64,000 nucleotides of DNA from assembly GCF_023509475.1 (NCBI RefSeq), contig NZ_JAKSDZ010000004.1, positions 62,001-126,000 of the forward strand, read 5' to 3'. Of this stretch, positions 9,233 through 19,469 are shown piece after piece. The notes under the pieces are model-generated. The model did not search any database. It saw nothing but the letters and a program-made list of their open reading frames with translations, and had not been told where the DNA came from. Each line of letters starts with the position of its first letter. Position 1 is the first letter of the stretch. The translations under genes were made by a program, and so were the position numbers. The stretch comes from Aestuariirhabdus haliotis. Lineage in GTDB: Bacteria; Pseudomonadota; Gammaproteobacteria; Pseudomonadales; Aestuariirhabdaceae.

Positions 9233-10837
9233 GTGCAACAACTGCGACGCCTTTTTCGCATTCTCTGGGTTATCGGCCGTTACCGTCTCGATGACTTGCT
9301 GCAAGGCCTGGAGCTCCCCTGGTATCTGCGCCTGTTGCGTGCCCTTTCCCCCTGGCGGTTCAGCAATAGCCAGCGAAGTCGAGGTGAACGTTTACGCCTG
9401 GCATTGGAAGAGCTGGGACCCATCTTTGTAAAATTTGGCCAGCTGCTATCAACGCGCCGGGACCTCCTGCCCGATGATATCGCCGACGAACTGGTCAAGC
9501 TGCAAGACCAGGTGCCTCCCTTTTGCACCGCCGAAGCACAGCGCATTATCGAGCAGGAACTGGGGCAACCCGTCGACCAGCTGTTCGCCCGTTTTGACAC
9601 CAAAGAGCTGGCCTCTGCATCGGTAGCCCAGGTGCACAGCGCGCAACTGCACAGCGGTGAAGAGGTCGTCGTCAAGGTGGTTCGACCCAACATCGAGCAG
9701 GTGATCCGCAAAGATATCAAGCTGCTCTACCTGATGGCGCAACTGATCAGCCGCCTGTCGGACGATGGCCGTCGGTTACGCCCGGTAGAAGTAGTGTCGG
9801 ATTACGAACACACCATTATGGATGAGCTCGATATGCAGCTGGAGGCCGCCAATGCGTCGGCTTTACGGCGCAATTTCGAAAGCTCAAAACAGCTCTATGT
9901 TCCCGAAGTCCATTGGTCCTACTGCGCCCAGCGTGTGCTGACACTGGAACGCATTTACGGTGTTCCGATCGGCGACGTCGAACGCTTGAAAGAGCTGGGC
10001 ATCGACATGAAAACCCTCGCCGAGTACGGCGTTGAAATTTTCTTCACCCAGGTGTTCCGCGATGCTTTTTTCCATGCCGACATGCACCCGGGCAATATCT
10101 TTGTTGATATCGCCGACCCAAAAAACCCGCGCTACATTGCCCTCGATTTCGGTATCGTGGGCTCACTCAATCCGGACGACCAGAGCTATCTGGCCCGTAA
10201 CCTGCTGGCCTTTTTCAAGCAGGACTATCGTCGCGTCGCACAACTGCATATCGACTCGGGCTGGGTACCCGCCGAGACTCGGGTCAACGAACTGGAAGCT
10301 GCTATCCGTGGCGTCTGTGAACCTATTTTCGCCAAGCCCCTGTCTGAAATTTCCTTTGGCCAATTGCTGCTCAAACTGTTCCAGACGGCTCGCCGCTTTG
10401 ACATGGAAGTTCAGCCACAACTGGTCCTGCTGGAAAAAACCCTGCTGAACATCGAAGGGCTGGGTCGCCAGCTGTACCCCGAACTCGATCTGTGGCAAAC
10501 CGCTTACCCCTATCTCGAGCGATGGATGAAGCAGCGCATAGGCCCTCGGGGACTGCTGCGCGCCTTGCGCGAACAGGCTCCGGAATGGGCAGAACAAGCC
10601 CCCCACGTGCCACAACTGATCTTTAATTTATTGCAGGAGCAGAACAGAGCCATCCAGCATCCTCCGGCTCAACCGGTCCAAAAGCCGCGCTGGCCAGGTA
10701 AAGCTCTGGGAGCCGGGGCAATCATTGGGGCCCTGTTAAGCGCTTCTCCTCAGCTCCCCCAGCTGCTGTCTAACGGCTCGGGATGGCAAAGCATCGCCCT
10801 GCTAGCGATTGGATTCTACTTGATAGCGGTCAAATAG
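9233..10837 (+). CDS. ubiB: Ubiquinone biosynthesis protein UbiB (ABC1/ADCK family)
   Basis: A 534-residue atypical protein kinase-like ATPase of the UbiB/ADCK family, starting at GTG 9233 two bases after the ubiJ stop. The family KxGQ motif is in [16 protein letters not shown]. An Ala-rich loop [11 protein letters not shown] replaces the usual P-loop. [12 protein letters not shown] and LDFGIVGSL are the catalytic-loop and DFG equivalents. Two C-terminal hydrophobic segments anchor it to the inner membrane ([14 protein letters not shown], then [16 protein letters not shown]). It is thought to extract or present ubiquinone precursors to the Ubi complex. Confidence 0.96.
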   Translation: MQQLRRLFRILWVIGRYRLDDLLQGLELPWYLRLLRALSPWRFSNSQRSRGERLRLALEELGPIFVKFGQLLSTRRDLLPDDIADELVKLQDQVPPFCTAEAQRIIEQELGQPVDQLFARFDTKELASASVAQVHSAQLHSGEEVVVKVVRPNIEQVIRKDIKLLYLMAQLISRLSDDGRRLRPVEVVSDYEHTIMDELDMQLEAANASALRRNFESSKQLYVPEVHWSYCAQRVLTLERIYGVPIGDVERLKELGIDMKTLAEYGVEIFFTQVFRDAFFHADMHPGNIFVDIADPKNPRYIALDFGIVGSLNPDDQSYLARNLLAFFKQDYRRVAQLHIDSGWVPAETRVNELEAAIRGVCEPIFAKPLSEISFGQLLLKLFQTARRFDMEVQPQLVLLEKTLLNIEGLGRQLYPELDLWQTAYPYLERWMKQRIGPRGLLRALREQAPEWAEQAPHVPQLIFNLLQEQNRAIQHPPAQPVQKPRWPGKALGAGAIIGALLSASPQLPQLLSNGSGWQSIALLAIGFYLIAVK

Positions 10838-10860
10838 CCGCAAACCATAATGAGGTTACA

Positions 10861-11253
10861 ATGGACAACTGGTTAGAACAGATCTCCTGGGATGATAAGG
10901 GCCTGGTACCCGCAATAGCTCAGGACCATGCCACCGGCGAGATCCTGATGATGGCCTGGATGAACGCAGAGTCATTGCAATTGACTATGCAGGAACAGCG
11001 CGCGGTGTACTGGTCCCGCTCACGCAACGCTCTGTGGCGAAAAGGAGAAAGTTCGGGGCACGTACAACAGATCAAAACCATTCGCCTCGATTGTGACGCC
11101 GATGTACTGGTGCTAGCGGTTGAACAAGTCGGCGATATTGCCTGTCATACCGGGCGCCGCAGCTGTTTTTACCGAGAGCTGGATACCGCTGAAGAGAACC
11201 CCGAATGGAAAACAGTTGCCCCCGTATTAAAAGACCCGCAAGATATCTATTAA
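10861..11253 (+). CDS. hisI: Phosphoribosyl-AMP cyclohydrolase
   Basis: A 130-residue stand-alone HisI, the third step of histidine synthesis. It opens the purine ring of phosphoribosyl-AMP. Signatures: [30 protein letters not shown], the metal-binding [10 protein letters not shown], and [13 protein letters not shown] with the conserved cysteines. The start is ATG 10861; an upstream extension would run into ubiB. The cyclohydrolase and pyrophosphohydrolase are separate genes here, unlike the fused enteric HisIE. Confidence 0.96.
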   Translation: MDNWLEQISWDDKGLVPAIAQDHATGEILMMAWMNAESLQLTMQEQRAVYWSRSRNALWRKGESSGHVQQIKTIRLDCDADVLVLAVEQVGDIACHTGRRSCFYRELDTAEENPEWKTVAPVLKDPQDIY

Positions 11254-11326
11254 CAAGCTTCGGCCCAGGCCGATCAAACCATTAGAAACGACCCGTACCT
11301 GTCGTTATCAAGAGCTGTTTAACCCT

Positions 11327-11662
11327 ATGAGCAATGACATACTCGCCGCCCTCCAGCAAGTGCTGGAAGAACGCAAACAAGCGGCACCCGACAACTCCTA
11401 TGTTGCCAGTCTTCATGCCAAAGGGCTTAACAAGATTCTGGAAAAAGTCGGTGAGGAAGCTACCGAAACAATTCTGGCCGCCAAGGATGCTGAGCACAGC
11501 GGTCAGACCAAAGACCTGGTGTACGAAACCGCCGATCTGTGGTTTCATTCTCTGGTTATGCTGTCGCACCTGGGCCTTGGCGCAGAAGAGATCTTAAAAG
11601 AGCTGGAACGTCGTTTTGACCTATCCGGACTGGAAGAAAAAGCATCACGCACAGGGAAATAA
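11327..11662 (+). CDS. hisE: Phosphoribosyl-ATP pyrophosphatase
   Basis: A 111-residue all-alpha MazG-like pyrophosphohydrolase catalysing the second step of histidine synthesis, PR-ATP to PR-AMP. Signatures: [24 protein letters not shown] (ExxE motif for Mg2+) and [16 protein letters not shown] (ExxD). It works directly upstream of hisI in the pathway, though its gene comes second. hinT begins two bases after the stop. The 73-base gap to hisI holds nothing obvious. Confidence 0.95.
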   Translation: MSNDILAALQQVLEERKQAAPDNSYVASLHAKGLNKILEKVGEEATETILAAKDAEHSGQTKDLVYETADLWFHSLVMLSHLGLGAEEILKELERRFDLSGLEEKASRTGK

Positions 11663-11664
11663 TC

Positions 11665-12000
11665 ATGAGTGATTGTCTATTTTGCAAAATAAGCGCCGGG
11701 GATATTGCCGCCGACATCGTCTATCAGGATGATGATTGCGTAGCCTTTCGGGATATCAGTCCCAAGGCGCCGGTTCACTTGCTGGTTATCCCGCACAAGC
11801 ACATAGAAAACCTCTACGACCTGCGTGAAGAAGATGCGGCACTGATGTCACGAATTTTACTGACGCTGCCCAAAATAGCCCGCCAGCAAGGTCTCGACCA
11901 GGGTTTTCGCACGGTAACCAACACGGGTACCGGCGGTGGACAAGAAGTGTTCCATCTGCATTTTCATCTTCTCGGGGGCGGTTCGCTGCACCCCATCTAA
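11665..12000 (+). CDS. hinT: HIT-family nucleotide hydrolase (HinT-like)
   Basis: A 111-residue histidine-triad protein. CLFCKISAGDI with the zinc-binding-type CxxC sits at the N-terminus, the catalytic triad HLHFHLLGG near the end, and VIPHKHIENL in the middle. HinT proteins hydrolyse adenosine phosphoramidates and aminoacyl-adenylates. It sits between hisE and tatA as in Pseudomonas. Confidence 0.93.
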   Translation: MSDCLFCKISAGDIAADIVYQDDDCVAFRDISPKAPVHLLVIPHKHIENLYDLREEDAALMSRILLTLPKIARQQGLDQGFRTVTNTGTGGGQEVFHLHFHLLGGGSLHPI

Positions 12001-12050
12001 ACATCAACAATAACAACCCTGTTACACACTAATTATTTGGGAGAAATATT

Positions 12051-12296
12051 ATGGGATTTGGTGGAATCAGTATCTGGCAGCTGCTTATCATTTTGGTCAT
12101 CGTGGTGATGCTGTTTGGTACCAAAAAGTTGCGCAACCTCGGCGGCGACCTTGGCGGAGCAATTAAAGGCTTCAAGAAAGCCATGAACACCGAAGAAGAA
12201 GCCAAGCAACTGGAAGAGCCCAAACCGGAAGACAACACCGCCCAGGCAACCCAGAGCGAGACGACCGCCGAAAAAGCGGAAGAAAAGAAAGCCTGA
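12051..12296 (+). CDS. tatA: Twin-arginine translocase subunit TatA
   Basis: An 81-residue protein with one N-terminal membrane helix ([18 protein letters not shown]), the [10 protein letters not shown] hinge, an amphipathic helix ([14 protein letters not shown]) and an acidic, Glu-rich tail. TatA oligomerises to form the passage for folded substrates. It starts at ATG 12051 behind GGGAGAAA. First gene of tatABC. Confidence 0.96.
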   Translation: MGFGGISIWQLLIILVIVVMLFGTKKLRNLGGDLGGAIKGFKKAMNTEEEAKQLEEPKPEDNTAQATQSETTAEKAEEKKA

Positions 12297-12311
12297 ACAG
12301 GGTGATGCAAC

Positions 12312-12716
12312 GTGTTTGATATTGGCTTTGCCGAACTGGTTATCATAAGTATCGTGGCCCTGCTGGTCTTGGGACCCGAGCGCCTGCCTACCGCTGTACG
12401 CACCATCGCACTGTGGATCGGGCGCCTCAAACGCGGATTCGCTTCGGTAAAAAGCGAAATAGAACGCGAGGTCGGCGCCGATGATATTCGTCGACAGCTG
12501 CACAACGAAACCGTTTTGAAGGACCTGGGTGAGACCGGTCGGGAGCTGACCGGAGATATTCAGAAGGTGCAGCAAGATATCAATCGCAGCCTGCAGCAAG
12601 AGCAACTGGACACAGATATCAAACCCTATCAGGCCAAGGCATCCAGCGACGAACCCGCCAGCGACGCTGCCAGCGACCAACCACCCGCCAAACCCGACGC
12701 CCAGAGCAATGCCTGA
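12312..12716 (+). CDS. tatB: Twin-arginine translocase subunit TatB
   Basis: A 134-residue protein starting at GTG 12312. [26 protein letters not shown] is the diagnostic TatB N-terminus (Glu8 in the membrane helix, then GPERLP). A long amphipathic region and a polar, Ala/Pro/Asp-rich tail follow. TatB forms the substrate-receptor complex with TatC. Confidence 0.95.
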   Translation: MFDIGFAELVIISIVALLVLGPERLPTAVRTIALWIGRLKRGFASVKSEIEREVGADDIRRQLHNETVLKDLGETGRELTGDIQKVQQDINRSLQQEQLDTDIKPYQAKASSDEPASDAASDQPPAKPDAQSNA

Positions 12717-12756
12717 AACTCGTGTGATTTACGTATAGCCGGAATACCGAAAAACC

Positions 12757-13530
12757 ATGACAGATAGCCATAGCGACCAACAAAGCGGCGCCGAACAACC
12801 GTTAATTTCCCACCTGGTTGAACTGCGCGATCGTATTTTACGTTCGGTATTAGTGGTGCTGGTGATTTTCCTCGGCCTGTTTTACTTCGCCAATGAGATC
12901 TACGCCTTCGTCTCGGAACCCTTGCGGAAGTTTCTTCCCGAGGGTTCGACCATGATCGCCACCGAGGTCGCGTCGCCCTTCTTAACGCCCTTCAAGCTCA
13001 CCATAGTCCTCGCTATCTTTCTCGCCATTCCGTTTTTGCTGCACCAGATCTGGAGCTTTATCGCACCCGGCCTCTATCAACATGAGAAGCGCATTGCGAT
13101 TCCCATGCTGTTTTCCAGCGTAGTGCTGTTCTATGCCGGTATCGCGTTCGCCTACTACGTGGTATTTCCCCTGGTGTTCGGCTTTTTCACCAGCGTCGGC
13201 CCCTCCGATGTCACCATCATGACCGACATCAACCGATACCTGGATTTTGTGCTCAAACTGTTCTTCGCCTTCGGCATCGCCTTCGAGATTCCCATCGCGA
13301 CCGTGCTACTGATCTGGTCCGGGGCATCGACCGTGGAAAGCCTGGGACAAAAGCGTCCCTATGTCGTAGTGGGATGCTTCGTATTGGGTATGCTGCTAAC
13401 GCCACCCGACGTTATCTCCCAGGCCTTGCTGGCGCTCCCCATGTGGGTACTGTTTGAAATCGGTATTCTGTTCGGGCGCATGATACCCAAGGAAGACGAC
13501 GAAGAGCCGGAAGAAGAAGCGACCTCCTAA
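12757..13530 (+). CDS. tatC: Twin-arginine translocase subunit TatC
   Basis: A 257-residue protein with six membrane helices; it recognises the RR signal peptide. The N-terminal cytoplasmic motif [16 protein letters not shown] is present, as is the FxxP-type first periplasmic loop ([16 protein letters not shown]). [24 protein letters not shown] is the conserved helix 5-6 signature. The tail is acidic. Confidence 0.97.
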   Translation: MTDSHSDQQSGAEQPLISHLVELRDRILRSVLVVLVIFLGLFYFANEIYAFVSEPLRKFLPEGSTMIATEVASPFLTPFKLTIVLAIFLAIPFLLHQIWSFIAPGLYQHEKRIAIPMLFSSVVLFYAGIAFAYYVVFPLVFGFFTSVGPSDVTIMTDINRYLDFVLKLFFAFGIAFEIPIATVLLIWSGASTVESLGQKRPYVVVGCFVLGMLLTPPDVISQALLALPMWVLFEIGILFGRMIPKEDDEEPEEEATS

Positions 13531-13553
13531 GCCTAACCAACGGCTATAACATC

Positions 13554-14267
13554 ATGAACCTGATTCTGCTGTCCGCCGAGGAGCTGCACCAGGGCCGAGC
13601 TCTGCTGACGGGTCGCCGCCTGGACCATATTCGCAGCGTACACCGAGCCCAGGTTGGCGACTCACTTCGGGTTGGCCAAATCAATGGTTTGATGGGCGAA
13701 GGGGTACTTATCCACCTCGATAATCAGGTCGCCGAACTCGAAGTCTGCCTGAACCAGCCCCCCCCTAAACCCCTTCCCCTAACTTTGCTGCTGGCATTGC
13801 CGCGCCCGAAAATGCTCAAACGGGTACTGCAATCGGTAACCGCACTGGGCATCAAAAACATCATCCTGCTCAATAGCTACCGAGTCGAAAAGAGTTACTG
13901 GCAATCCCCCTGGTTGAACGACGACTCCATTCAACAACAACTATTACTGGGGCTGGAACAGGCCCGGGACACTCAACTACCGGAAGTAGTGCTGGAAAAA
14001 CGTTTTAAACCCTTCGTGGAAGATCGCCTACCCAGACTGGCCGAAGGCAAACGCTGTCTGGTCGCCCACCCGGGATGCGCAGAAAGCGCACCTCACCAGA
14101 TACAGGAATCCAGTCTGCTGGCCATCGGACCCGAGGGGGGCTTTATTCCCTACGAAGTGGAAAAGCTCGAGCAAACAGGATTCGAAGGGTTTCATATTGG
14201 CCCGCGCATCCAGCGTGTAGAAAACGCAATCCCATTGATCGTGGGTAAATTAATGGATGACCTTTAG
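13554..14267 (+). CDS. rsmE: 16S rRNA m3U1498 methyltransferase RsmE
   Basis: A 237-residue SPOUT methyltransferase that N3-methylates U1498 of 16S rRNA. The N-terminal PUA-like domain (HIRSVHRAQVGDSLRVG) precedes the knotted SPOUT domain with LLLALPRPKMLKRVLQ and IGPEGGFIPYEVEKL. The usual RTETA signature near the C-terminus reads RVENA here; the Glu is kept. It is the last gene of the tat-side transcript and faces dtd. Confidence 0.93.
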   Translation: MNLILLSAEELHQGRALLTGRRLDHIRSVHRAQVGDSLRVGQINGLMGEGVLIHLDNQVAELEVCLNQPPPKPLPLTLLLALPRPKMLKRVLQSVTALGIKNIILLNSYRVEKSYWQSPWLNDDSIQQQLLLGLEQARDTQLPEVVLEKRFKPFVEDRLPRLAEGKRCLVAHPGCAESAPHQIQESSLLAIGPEGGFIPYEVEKLEQTGFEGFHIGPRIQRVENAIPLIVGKLMDDL

Positions 14268-14297
14268 TCGAGCCCCGCAAAGAACACAGCTCTCGCA

Positions 14298-14323
14298 CCA
14301 AGCCCAGGCGAACTCAGGCTTGG
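14298..14323. terminator. Weak hairpin between convergent rsmE and dtd
   Basis: CCAAGCC (14298-14304) pairs with GGCTTGG (14317-14323) around a 12-base loop. No clear T-run follows on either strand. It could end one or both convergent transcripts. Confidence 0.35.
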
Positions 14324-14764
14324 CTAATTCATTTCCAGTAGAAACGTGACCGGGCCATCATTCAGCAGGCTAACCTTCATATCGGCTCCGAAACGACCAC
14401 AGGCCACCTTCGGGTGTAACTGCCGCGCCCGCCCCAACATATAATCGTACAGCTCTTCACCCAATGCTGGAGAAGCCCCCCCGCTAAAGCCAGGCCGCAA
14501 CCCTTTGCGAGTATCCGCCACCAGCGTAAATTGGGAGACCAGCAACAGGCCACCGCCGGTATCGGCCAGGCTGAGGTTCATACGGCCCTGCTCATCGCTA
14601 AATACGCGGTAGCGCAACAAGCGATCGAGCAAGCGATCGGCAATCTGGGGCGTATCGTCTTTTTCAACCCCAAGCAATACCAGCAACCCAGCGTCGATGG
14701 CACCAACAGACTCACCATCCACGACCACACTGGCGCTGGAGACTCTTTGCAACAGGGCTTTCAT
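14324..14764 (-). CDS. dtd: D-aminoacyl-tRNA deacylase
   Basis: A 146-residue DTD enzyme that removes D-amino acids mischarged on tRNA. It begins [33 protein letters not shown] contains the conserved SQFTL motif, and the C-terminal [10 protein letters not shown] carries the Gly/Pro-containing GPVT loop that gates chirality in the dimer. It lies 12 bases downstream of the iminopeptidase-like gene, probably one transcript. Confidence 0.95.
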   Translation of the reverse strand: MKALLQRVSSASVVVDGESVGAIDAGLLVLLGVEKDDTPQIADRLLDRLLRYRVFSDEQGRMNLSLADTGGGLLLVSQFTLVADTRKGLRPGFSGGASPALGEELYDYMLGRARQLHPKVACGRFGADMKVSLLNDGPVTFLLEMN

Positions 14765-14776
14765 AGGGCCTGGGCA

Positions 14777-15751
14777 CTAACCTTCATTAGGGCACAGCTC
14801 AGGACGCAGGCGCCTGGCCATCTCATCGGTAGCCCGAATCAATGCATCGGAGATACTCGGCTCCATCGACGAATGCCCGGCATCGCGAACGATGTGCAGA
14901 TCGGCCTTGGGCCAGCGATTTTGCAGCTCAAAGGCGTTATCCAGAGGACTGATCATATCGTAGCGCCCATGGACCAGAATGGAGGGAATATCGGCGATCA
15001 GGTCCATGTTATCGAGAATCTGGTTTTCATCAATAAAACCACGATTAATAAAATAGTGGCATTGCATCCTCGCCATCGACTTGGCGCGATGGGGATCTGC
15101 GTAGGTATCGAGCAGGTTTTGGTTAGGGCGCAAGGAGGCGCAACGACCTTCCCATTGCGCCCAGGCTTTGGCAGCCCCCATACGGGCCAGGTCGTCAGCA
15201 CCTTCCAGGCGTTGACTGTACGCCTTCAACAGATCATCACGCTCTTGTTCGGGAATATGGGAGCAGAAGTCTTCCCAGTAATCGGGAAAGACTCGGCTGG
15301 CGCCTTCCTGGAAAATCCAGCGAATATCCTTATCACGACACAGGAGTACGCCGCGCAGCACCATACCCAAGGTTCGCTCAGGATGACGCTGGGCATACAG
15401 CAGGCCCAGGGTTGCCCCCCAGGCACCGCCAAACAAAACCCACTTCTCGACCCCCAAAAACTCTCGCACCCGTTCGATATCCGCCACCATAGCCTCGGTA
15501 TCGTTACCTTCCAGCTCGGCATGCGGCGTCGAACGGCCTGTGCCTCTCTGGTCAAACAGGATGATTCGATACACTTCGGGATCAAAATAGCGGCGACTGT
15601 GCTTATCACAGGCCATACCAGGCCCACCATGAACAAAGAGCACCGGAATGCCGTCCGGACTGCCACTTTCTTCAACATAAAGTTCGTGGGGCGGATCGAC
15701 TTTCAGGGTAAAACGTTCACGGGGTTTAATGGCAGGATAAAGGGTATACAT
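14777..15751 (-). CDS. pip: Proline iminopeptidase homologue lacking the nucleophile Ser
   Basis: A 324-residue alpha/beta hydrolase clearly of the prolyl aminopeptidase (S33) family. HGGPGMACD forms the oxyanion region, followed by LFDQRGTGRSTPHAELEGND, then HGRYDMISP (acid) and DAGHSSMEPSI (base). The nucleophile elbow, GGSWGSTL in active enzymes, reads GGAWGATL, with Ala at residue 110 (codon GCC) where Xanthomonas PIP has catalytic Ser110. The frame is intact and the rest of the triad is kept. It is either a pseudoenzyme or uses different chemistry. Symbol given by homology, not by activity. Confidence 0.85.
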   Translation of the reverse strand: MYTLYPAIKPRERFTLKVDPPHELYVEESGSPDGIPVLFVHGGPGMACDKHSRRYFDPEVYRIILFDQRGTGRSTPHAELEGNDTEAMVADIERVREFLGVEKWVLFGGAWGATLGLLYAQRHPERTLGMVLRGVLLCRDKDIRWIFQEGASRVFPDYWEDFCSHIPEQERDDLLKAYSQRLEGADDLARMGAAKAWAQWEGRCASLRPNQNLLDTYADPHRAKSMARMQCHYFINRGFIDENQILDNMDLIADIPSILVHGRYDMISPLDNAFELQNRWPKADLHIVRDAGHSSMEPSISDALIRATDEMARRLRPELCPNEG

Positions 15752-15796
15752 AATGCATCCTTAGCGGGTCACCGGGCTGCATTAACAGTACTCTGA

Positions 15797-15826
15797 AATG
15801 CCCCGCAGTGAAAGACTGCGGGGCAT
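15797..15826. terminator. Hairpin between typA and the iminopeptidase-like gene
   Basis: AATGCCCCGCAGT pairs perfectly with ACTGCGGGGCATT around a 5-base loop, a 13-bp GC-rich stem. The T-run on the minus (coding) side is short. It probably ends the typA transcript. Confidence 0.65.
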
Positions 15827-15863
15827 TATTGACACCCGGTTAAACCAGGCAAAAAGGCTAAGA

Positions 15864-17681
15864 TCAGGCCTTGCTACGCGAAGCGCGCTTACGCTCGTTC
15901 TCTGTCAGCAGCTTCTTACGCAGACGAATGTGATTAGGCGTCACTTCGACCAGCTCATCGTCTTCGATAAACTCAAGCGCCTGCTCCAGAGTGTGGGTTA
16001 CAGGAGGGCTCAACGTGAGGGCTTCGTCAGTACCTGAAGCACGTACGTTGGTCAGCTGCTTGCCCTTAATCGGGTTAACCGCCAGATCGTTGCTACGAGA
16101 ATGCAGACCAATAATCTGACCTTCATAGACATCGACCGCGTGACCCAGGAACAAACGCCCACGGCTCTGCAGGTTAAACAGGGCGTAAGCCGCCGTCTTA
16201 CCCTTCAACATGCTGACCAGCACACCATTCTGGCGAGAGGCCACTTCGCCGTCTTTTACTTCACCGTAATGGTCAAAAATACTGGTCATGATGCCAGAAC
16301 CAGAGGTCAGGGTCAGGAACAGGCCACGGAAGCCAATCAAGCCACGCGCCGGAATGATAAATTCGAGCTTTACCCGTCCCTTGCCGTCAGGCTCCATATT
16401 GGTCATTTCGGCCTTACGCAGCCCCATCTCTTCCATGATCGAGCCCTGATGATCTTCTTCGACGTCGATCACAACGTGCTCGTAGGGCTCTTGAATAACG
16501 CCATCCACTTCTTTCTGGACCACTTCAGGGCGGGATACGCCCATCTCGAAGCCTTCACGGCGCATGGTTTCGATCAGAACGGACAGGTGCAGCTCACCAC
16601 GACCGGAGACCTTGAACTTATCGGCTGTCTCACCCGCCGCAACGCGCAACGCCACGTTATGAATCAATTCACGCTCAAGACGTTCGCTGATATTACGTGA
16701 GGTGACAAACTTGCCGTCCTTGCCCGCAAACGGAGAATCATTAACCTGGAAGGTCATGCTCACGGTCGGCTCATCAACGGTCAACGCCGGCAGCGCCTCT
16801 GGATGGTCGGGATGGCAGATGGTGTCGGAAATATTGAGTTTATCGATACCGGTTATGCAGATGATGTCGCCGGCCTGGGCGTGCTCAGTATCGACACGCT
16901 CGAGCCCCATGTAGCCCATCACACCCAGTACTTTGGATTTACGGGTATTACCTTCGGTATCAACCACGACGACTTGCGTGCCCGGCTTAACCGTACCGCG
17001 GGTCAAACGGCCCACACCGATAACACCAACATAACTGTTATAGTCGAGGGCAGAAATCTGCATTTGCAAGGGACCGTCGAGGCTGACCTCTGGTGCCGGA
17101 ACCTTTTCGCAGATCATTTCCAGCAGCGGCGTCATATCTTCGGCCAGATTCTCGGGATCGTCACCGGCCACACCGTTGAGTGCTGATGCATAGATAACCG
17201 GGAAGTCGAGTTGATCTTCGGTCGCGCCCAGACGATCGAACAGGTCAAACACCTCATCCATCACCCAATCAGGGCGCGCACCCGGGCGGTCAACCTTGTT
17301 GATGACAACAATCGGCTTGAGACCGCGCTCAAAGGCTTTCTGGGTCACGAAACGGGTTTGTGGCATGGGACCATCAACAGCGTCTACCAGCAACAGCACG
17401 GAATCGACCATCGACATAACACGCTCGACTTCACCACCGAAATCGGCGTGCCCGGGGGTGTCTACGATGTTGATATGGTAGTCATTCCACTCAATGGCCG
17501 TGTTCTTGGCCAGAATGGTAATGCCACGCTCTTTCTCCTGATCATTGGAGTCCATGATGCGCTCGACACCCTGGTCACGACGTTCAAGGGTTCCAGACTG
17601 CTGAAGTAGCTTATCTACCAGCGTGGTCTTGCCATGGTCAACATGAGCAATAATGGCAATATTACGTAGCTTCTCGATCAC
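15864..17681 (-). CDS. typA: Ribosome-associated GTPase TypA/BipA
   Basis: A 605-residue translational GTPase of the EF-G family, involved in ribosome assembly at low temperature and in stress. G1 is [16 protein letters not shown]3 is [12 protein letters not shown], and G4 is [13 protein letters not shown]. The C-terminal BipA-specific domain contains [24 protein letters not shown] and ends [18 protein letters not shown]. Start ATG 17681 lies about 31 bases downstream of a TATAAT -10 box. Confidence 0.97.
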   Translation of the reverse strand: MIEKLRNIAIIAHVDHGKTTLVDKLLQQSGTLERRDQGVERIMDSNDQEKERGITILAKNTAIEWNDYHINIVDTPGHADFGGEVERVMSMVDSVLLLVDAVDGPMPQTRFVTQKAFERGLKPIVVINKVDRPGARPDWVMDEVFDLFDRLGATEDQLDFPVIYASALNGVAGDDPENLAEDMTPLLEMICEKVPAPEVSLDGPLQMQISALDYNSYVGVIGVGRLTRGTVKPGTQVVVVDTEGNTRKSKVLGVMGYMGLERVDTEHAQAGDIICITGIDKLNISDTICHPDHPEALPALTVDEPTVSMTFQVNDSPFAGKDGKFVTSRNISERLERELIHNVALRVAAGETADKFKVSGRGELHLSVLIETMRREGFEMGVSRPEVVQKEVDGVIQEPYEHVVIDVEEDHQGSIMEEMGLRKAEMTNMEPDGKGRVKLEFIIPARGLIGFRGLFLTLTSGSGIMTSIFDHYGEVKDGEVASRQNGVLVSMLKGKTAAYALFNLQSRGRLFLGHAVDVYEGQIIGLHSRSNDLAVNPIKGKQLTNVRASGTDEALTLSPPVTHTLEQALEFIEDDELVEVTPNHIRLRKKLLTENERKRASRSKA

Positions 17682-17711
17682 AATCCGGACCTCAACAAAA
17701 AATGAGCGCGA

Positions 17712-17717
17712 ATTATA
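17712..17717 (-). promoter_or_regulatory. -10 element of the typA promoter
   Basis: The minus strand reads CTGTATAATTCGCGC about 31 bases upstream of the typA start. TATAAT is a perfect -10 match, but the -35 region at 16-18 bases is weak. It is the only good promoter signal in the 82-base thiI-typA gap. Confidence 0.5.
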
Positions 17718-17763
17718 CAGCAGAGCCGCTCAAATGCACGGCCTGCGTTTGCAAAGAGTACAA

Positions 17764-19215
17764 TCAGGGCCGGTAAACCTTGACGTTGGCAAAGCCTTCA
17801 TCGCGCAAATGCATGGCATGCAACTGGCTCATTACACCTTTTTCGCAATAGAGCAAGTACTCTCGTCCGGCATCCAGCTCGGCAAAACGGCTATGAAGCT
17901 CATAGAACGGCATATACAACACCTCGACATCAGTGAGCCGCAATGGCCTTAATTCCTGCTCAGTGGGATGACGAATATCGATCACCACCTCACCGGTATC
18001 AACCTGCTGGGCTTCGTCCGCTCGCTGCTGCTCACCCAATTCCCCGACGATATGGTTAATCGGCACCGCCTTGCGCTCGCGGACAGCCTTTTCCAGCACC
18101 GCCATATCGAAACGCTCCTCTTCACGCTCCACTCGGTGCTTACGCGCTCGAGTGGTCGGATTCACCGAAATCACGCCACAATATTCCGGCATGTGGCTGG
18201 CGAACTCTTCCGTGCCGATACGGCGGGAAATATCGATGATGTCCTGTTTATCCATAGCTATCAGCGGTCGCAACACCAACTGATCAGTAACCGAATCGAT
18301 GACCGACAGATTAGGCAGCGTTTGACTGGAAACCTGGGCGATCGCCTCACCGGTCACCAGGGCTTCAATTTCCATCTCTTCGGCGATCTGGCTGGCGGCC
18401 CGCAGCATCATGCGCTTGAGCACCACCCCCATCTGGGAGTTATCGACCTCCGTCAGAATCTCTGCCACCACCGCCTCAAAAGGCACCGTAACAAACATAA
18501 CTCGGTGGGACGCACCAAACTTGTTCCATAGATAGTAGGCGACTTCTTTGACGCCCACCTCATGGGCTTTACCGCCCAGATTGAAAAAGCAGAAATGGGT
18601 ATTCACCCCTCGCTTGGTCATCAGGAAGCTGGAGACGGTGGAGTCAAAACCGCCGGAGATCAACGACAATACCGGATCCTGAGTGCCCAATGGAAAGCCG
18701 CCCAGGCCTTCATGGCGACGACGGACGATTGACAAGGTTTTCTGGCGAATTTCCAGGCGCACCACTACATCCGGGTCTTTTAGTTTGACCCCGGTGGCTT
18801 CGGTATGCTGATTCAACCCTCCACCCACATAGCGCTCTGCTTCATGGGAGGTGAACTCGTGATTACCGCTGCGACTGGCACGCACACAAAAGGTTTTCCC
18901 CTCGAGGCTGTCCCCAACTTCAGCCAGGGTAAGCTCGAACAGATCATGCAAGGTTTCAAATCGATGCTGGCTGACCTCGAGAATATGGGCAATACCCGGT
19001 GTATTGCCCAACCGTTCAACGACCTGCTGGCACAAAGCCGAATCATCGCTGGACGTGACGACTTCGACCCGATCCCAGACACCCTGAACGTCTACTCCAG
19101 AGTCAATCGTCTTCAGCAAGGTGCGGATGTTGCGACGCAGCTTCTTCACAAACTGGGTTCTCACCGGCTTACTCTTGATCGTGATCTCGGGGAACAGCTT
19201 TACAATAAATTTCAT
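17764..19215 (-). CDS. thiI: tRNA uracil 4-sulfurtransferase ThiI with rhodanese domain
   Basis: A 483-residue protein that makes 4-thiouridine at position 8 of tRNA and passes sulfur to thiazole synthesis. Order: NFLD and THUMP domains (about 1-165), the PP-loop adenylation domain with SGGFDS, then a C-terminal rhodanese domain. The rhodanese loop YCEKGVMSQLHA carries the persulfide-bearing Cys, equivalent to Cys456 of E. coli ThiI. Start ATG 19215. It diverges from glnA across a 385-base control region. Confidence 0.96.
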   Translation of the reverse strand: MKFIVKLFPEITIKSKPVRTQFVKKLRRNIRTLLKTIDSGVDVQGVWDRVEVVTSSDDSALCQQVVERLGNTPGIAHILEVSQHRFETLHDLFELTLAEVGDSLEGKTFCVRASRSGNHEFTSHEAERYVGGGLNQHTEATGVKLKDPDVVVRLEIRQKTLSIVRRRHEGLGGFPLGTQDPVLSLISGGFDSTVSSFLMTKRGVNTHFCFFNLGGKAHEVGVKEVAYYLWNKFGASHRVMFVTVPFEAVVAEILTEVDNSQMGVVLKRMMLRAASQIAEEMEIEALVTGEAIAQVSSQTLPNLSVIDSVTDQLVLRPLIAMDKQDIIDISRRIGTEEFASHMPEYCGVISVNPTTRARKHRVEREEERFDMAVLEKAVRERKAVPINHIVGELGEQQRADEAQQVDTGEVVIDIRHPTEQELRPLRLTDVEVLYMPFYELHSRFAELDAGREYLLYCEKGVMSQLHAMHLRDEGFANVKVYRP

Positions 19216-19278
19216 AGAATGGTTCGTCTAGGCGGGAAGAAAAGAGGCGGCACATTATACAAAAAGCGGGTAGACTCG

Positions 19279-19293
19279 GCACTGCTTCAGTGC
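19279..19293 (+). promoter_or_regulatory. NtrC-type site 1 upstream of glnA
   Basis: GCAC, seven bases, GTGC: the dyad of the NtrC consensus (GCAC-N7-GTGC). Centred about 210 bases upstream of the predicted sigma54 start; it also lies 64 bases upstream of the divergent thiI start. Confidence 0.6.
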
Positions 19294-19348
19294 GGAATCG
19301 CTCTTAATTTAGCAACTCCCCATACTGAAGCAGGTATCGACAATAAAC

Positions 19349-19363
19349 GCACCATAATGGCGC
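19349..19363 (+). promoter_or_regulatory. NtrC-type site 2 upstream of glnA
   Basis: GCAC-CATAATG-GCGC, one base from the perfect dyad GCAC-N7-GTGC. Its centre is 31 bases (three helical turns) from site 3, which favours cooperative NtrC binding on one DNA face. Confidence 0.6.
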
Positions 19364-19379
19364 ACAAAAAAAGATATCA

Positions 19380-19394
19380 GCACCCACTTGGTGC
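19380..19394 (+). promoter_or_regulatory. NtrC-type site 3 upstream of glnA
   Basis: GCAC-CCACTTG-GTGC is a full match to the NtrC dyad. Centred about 109 bases upstream of the predicted start, the usual enhancer distance for glnA. Confidence 0.75.
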
Positions 19395-19469
19395 AGAAAA
19401 AGACGAAGACAGAAGATCAAACGCATCAAAACTGACCTGATACCGCGCCAACCAGCGCTTGAAAAGGTC

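Noticed and set aside
14531-15796. A 421-codon open frame on the plus strand opposite the iminopeptidase-like and dtd genes
   Set aside because: The minus-strand frames are clear family members; the plus frame has no recognisable domain, and long antisense frames are common at this GC content and codon bias.
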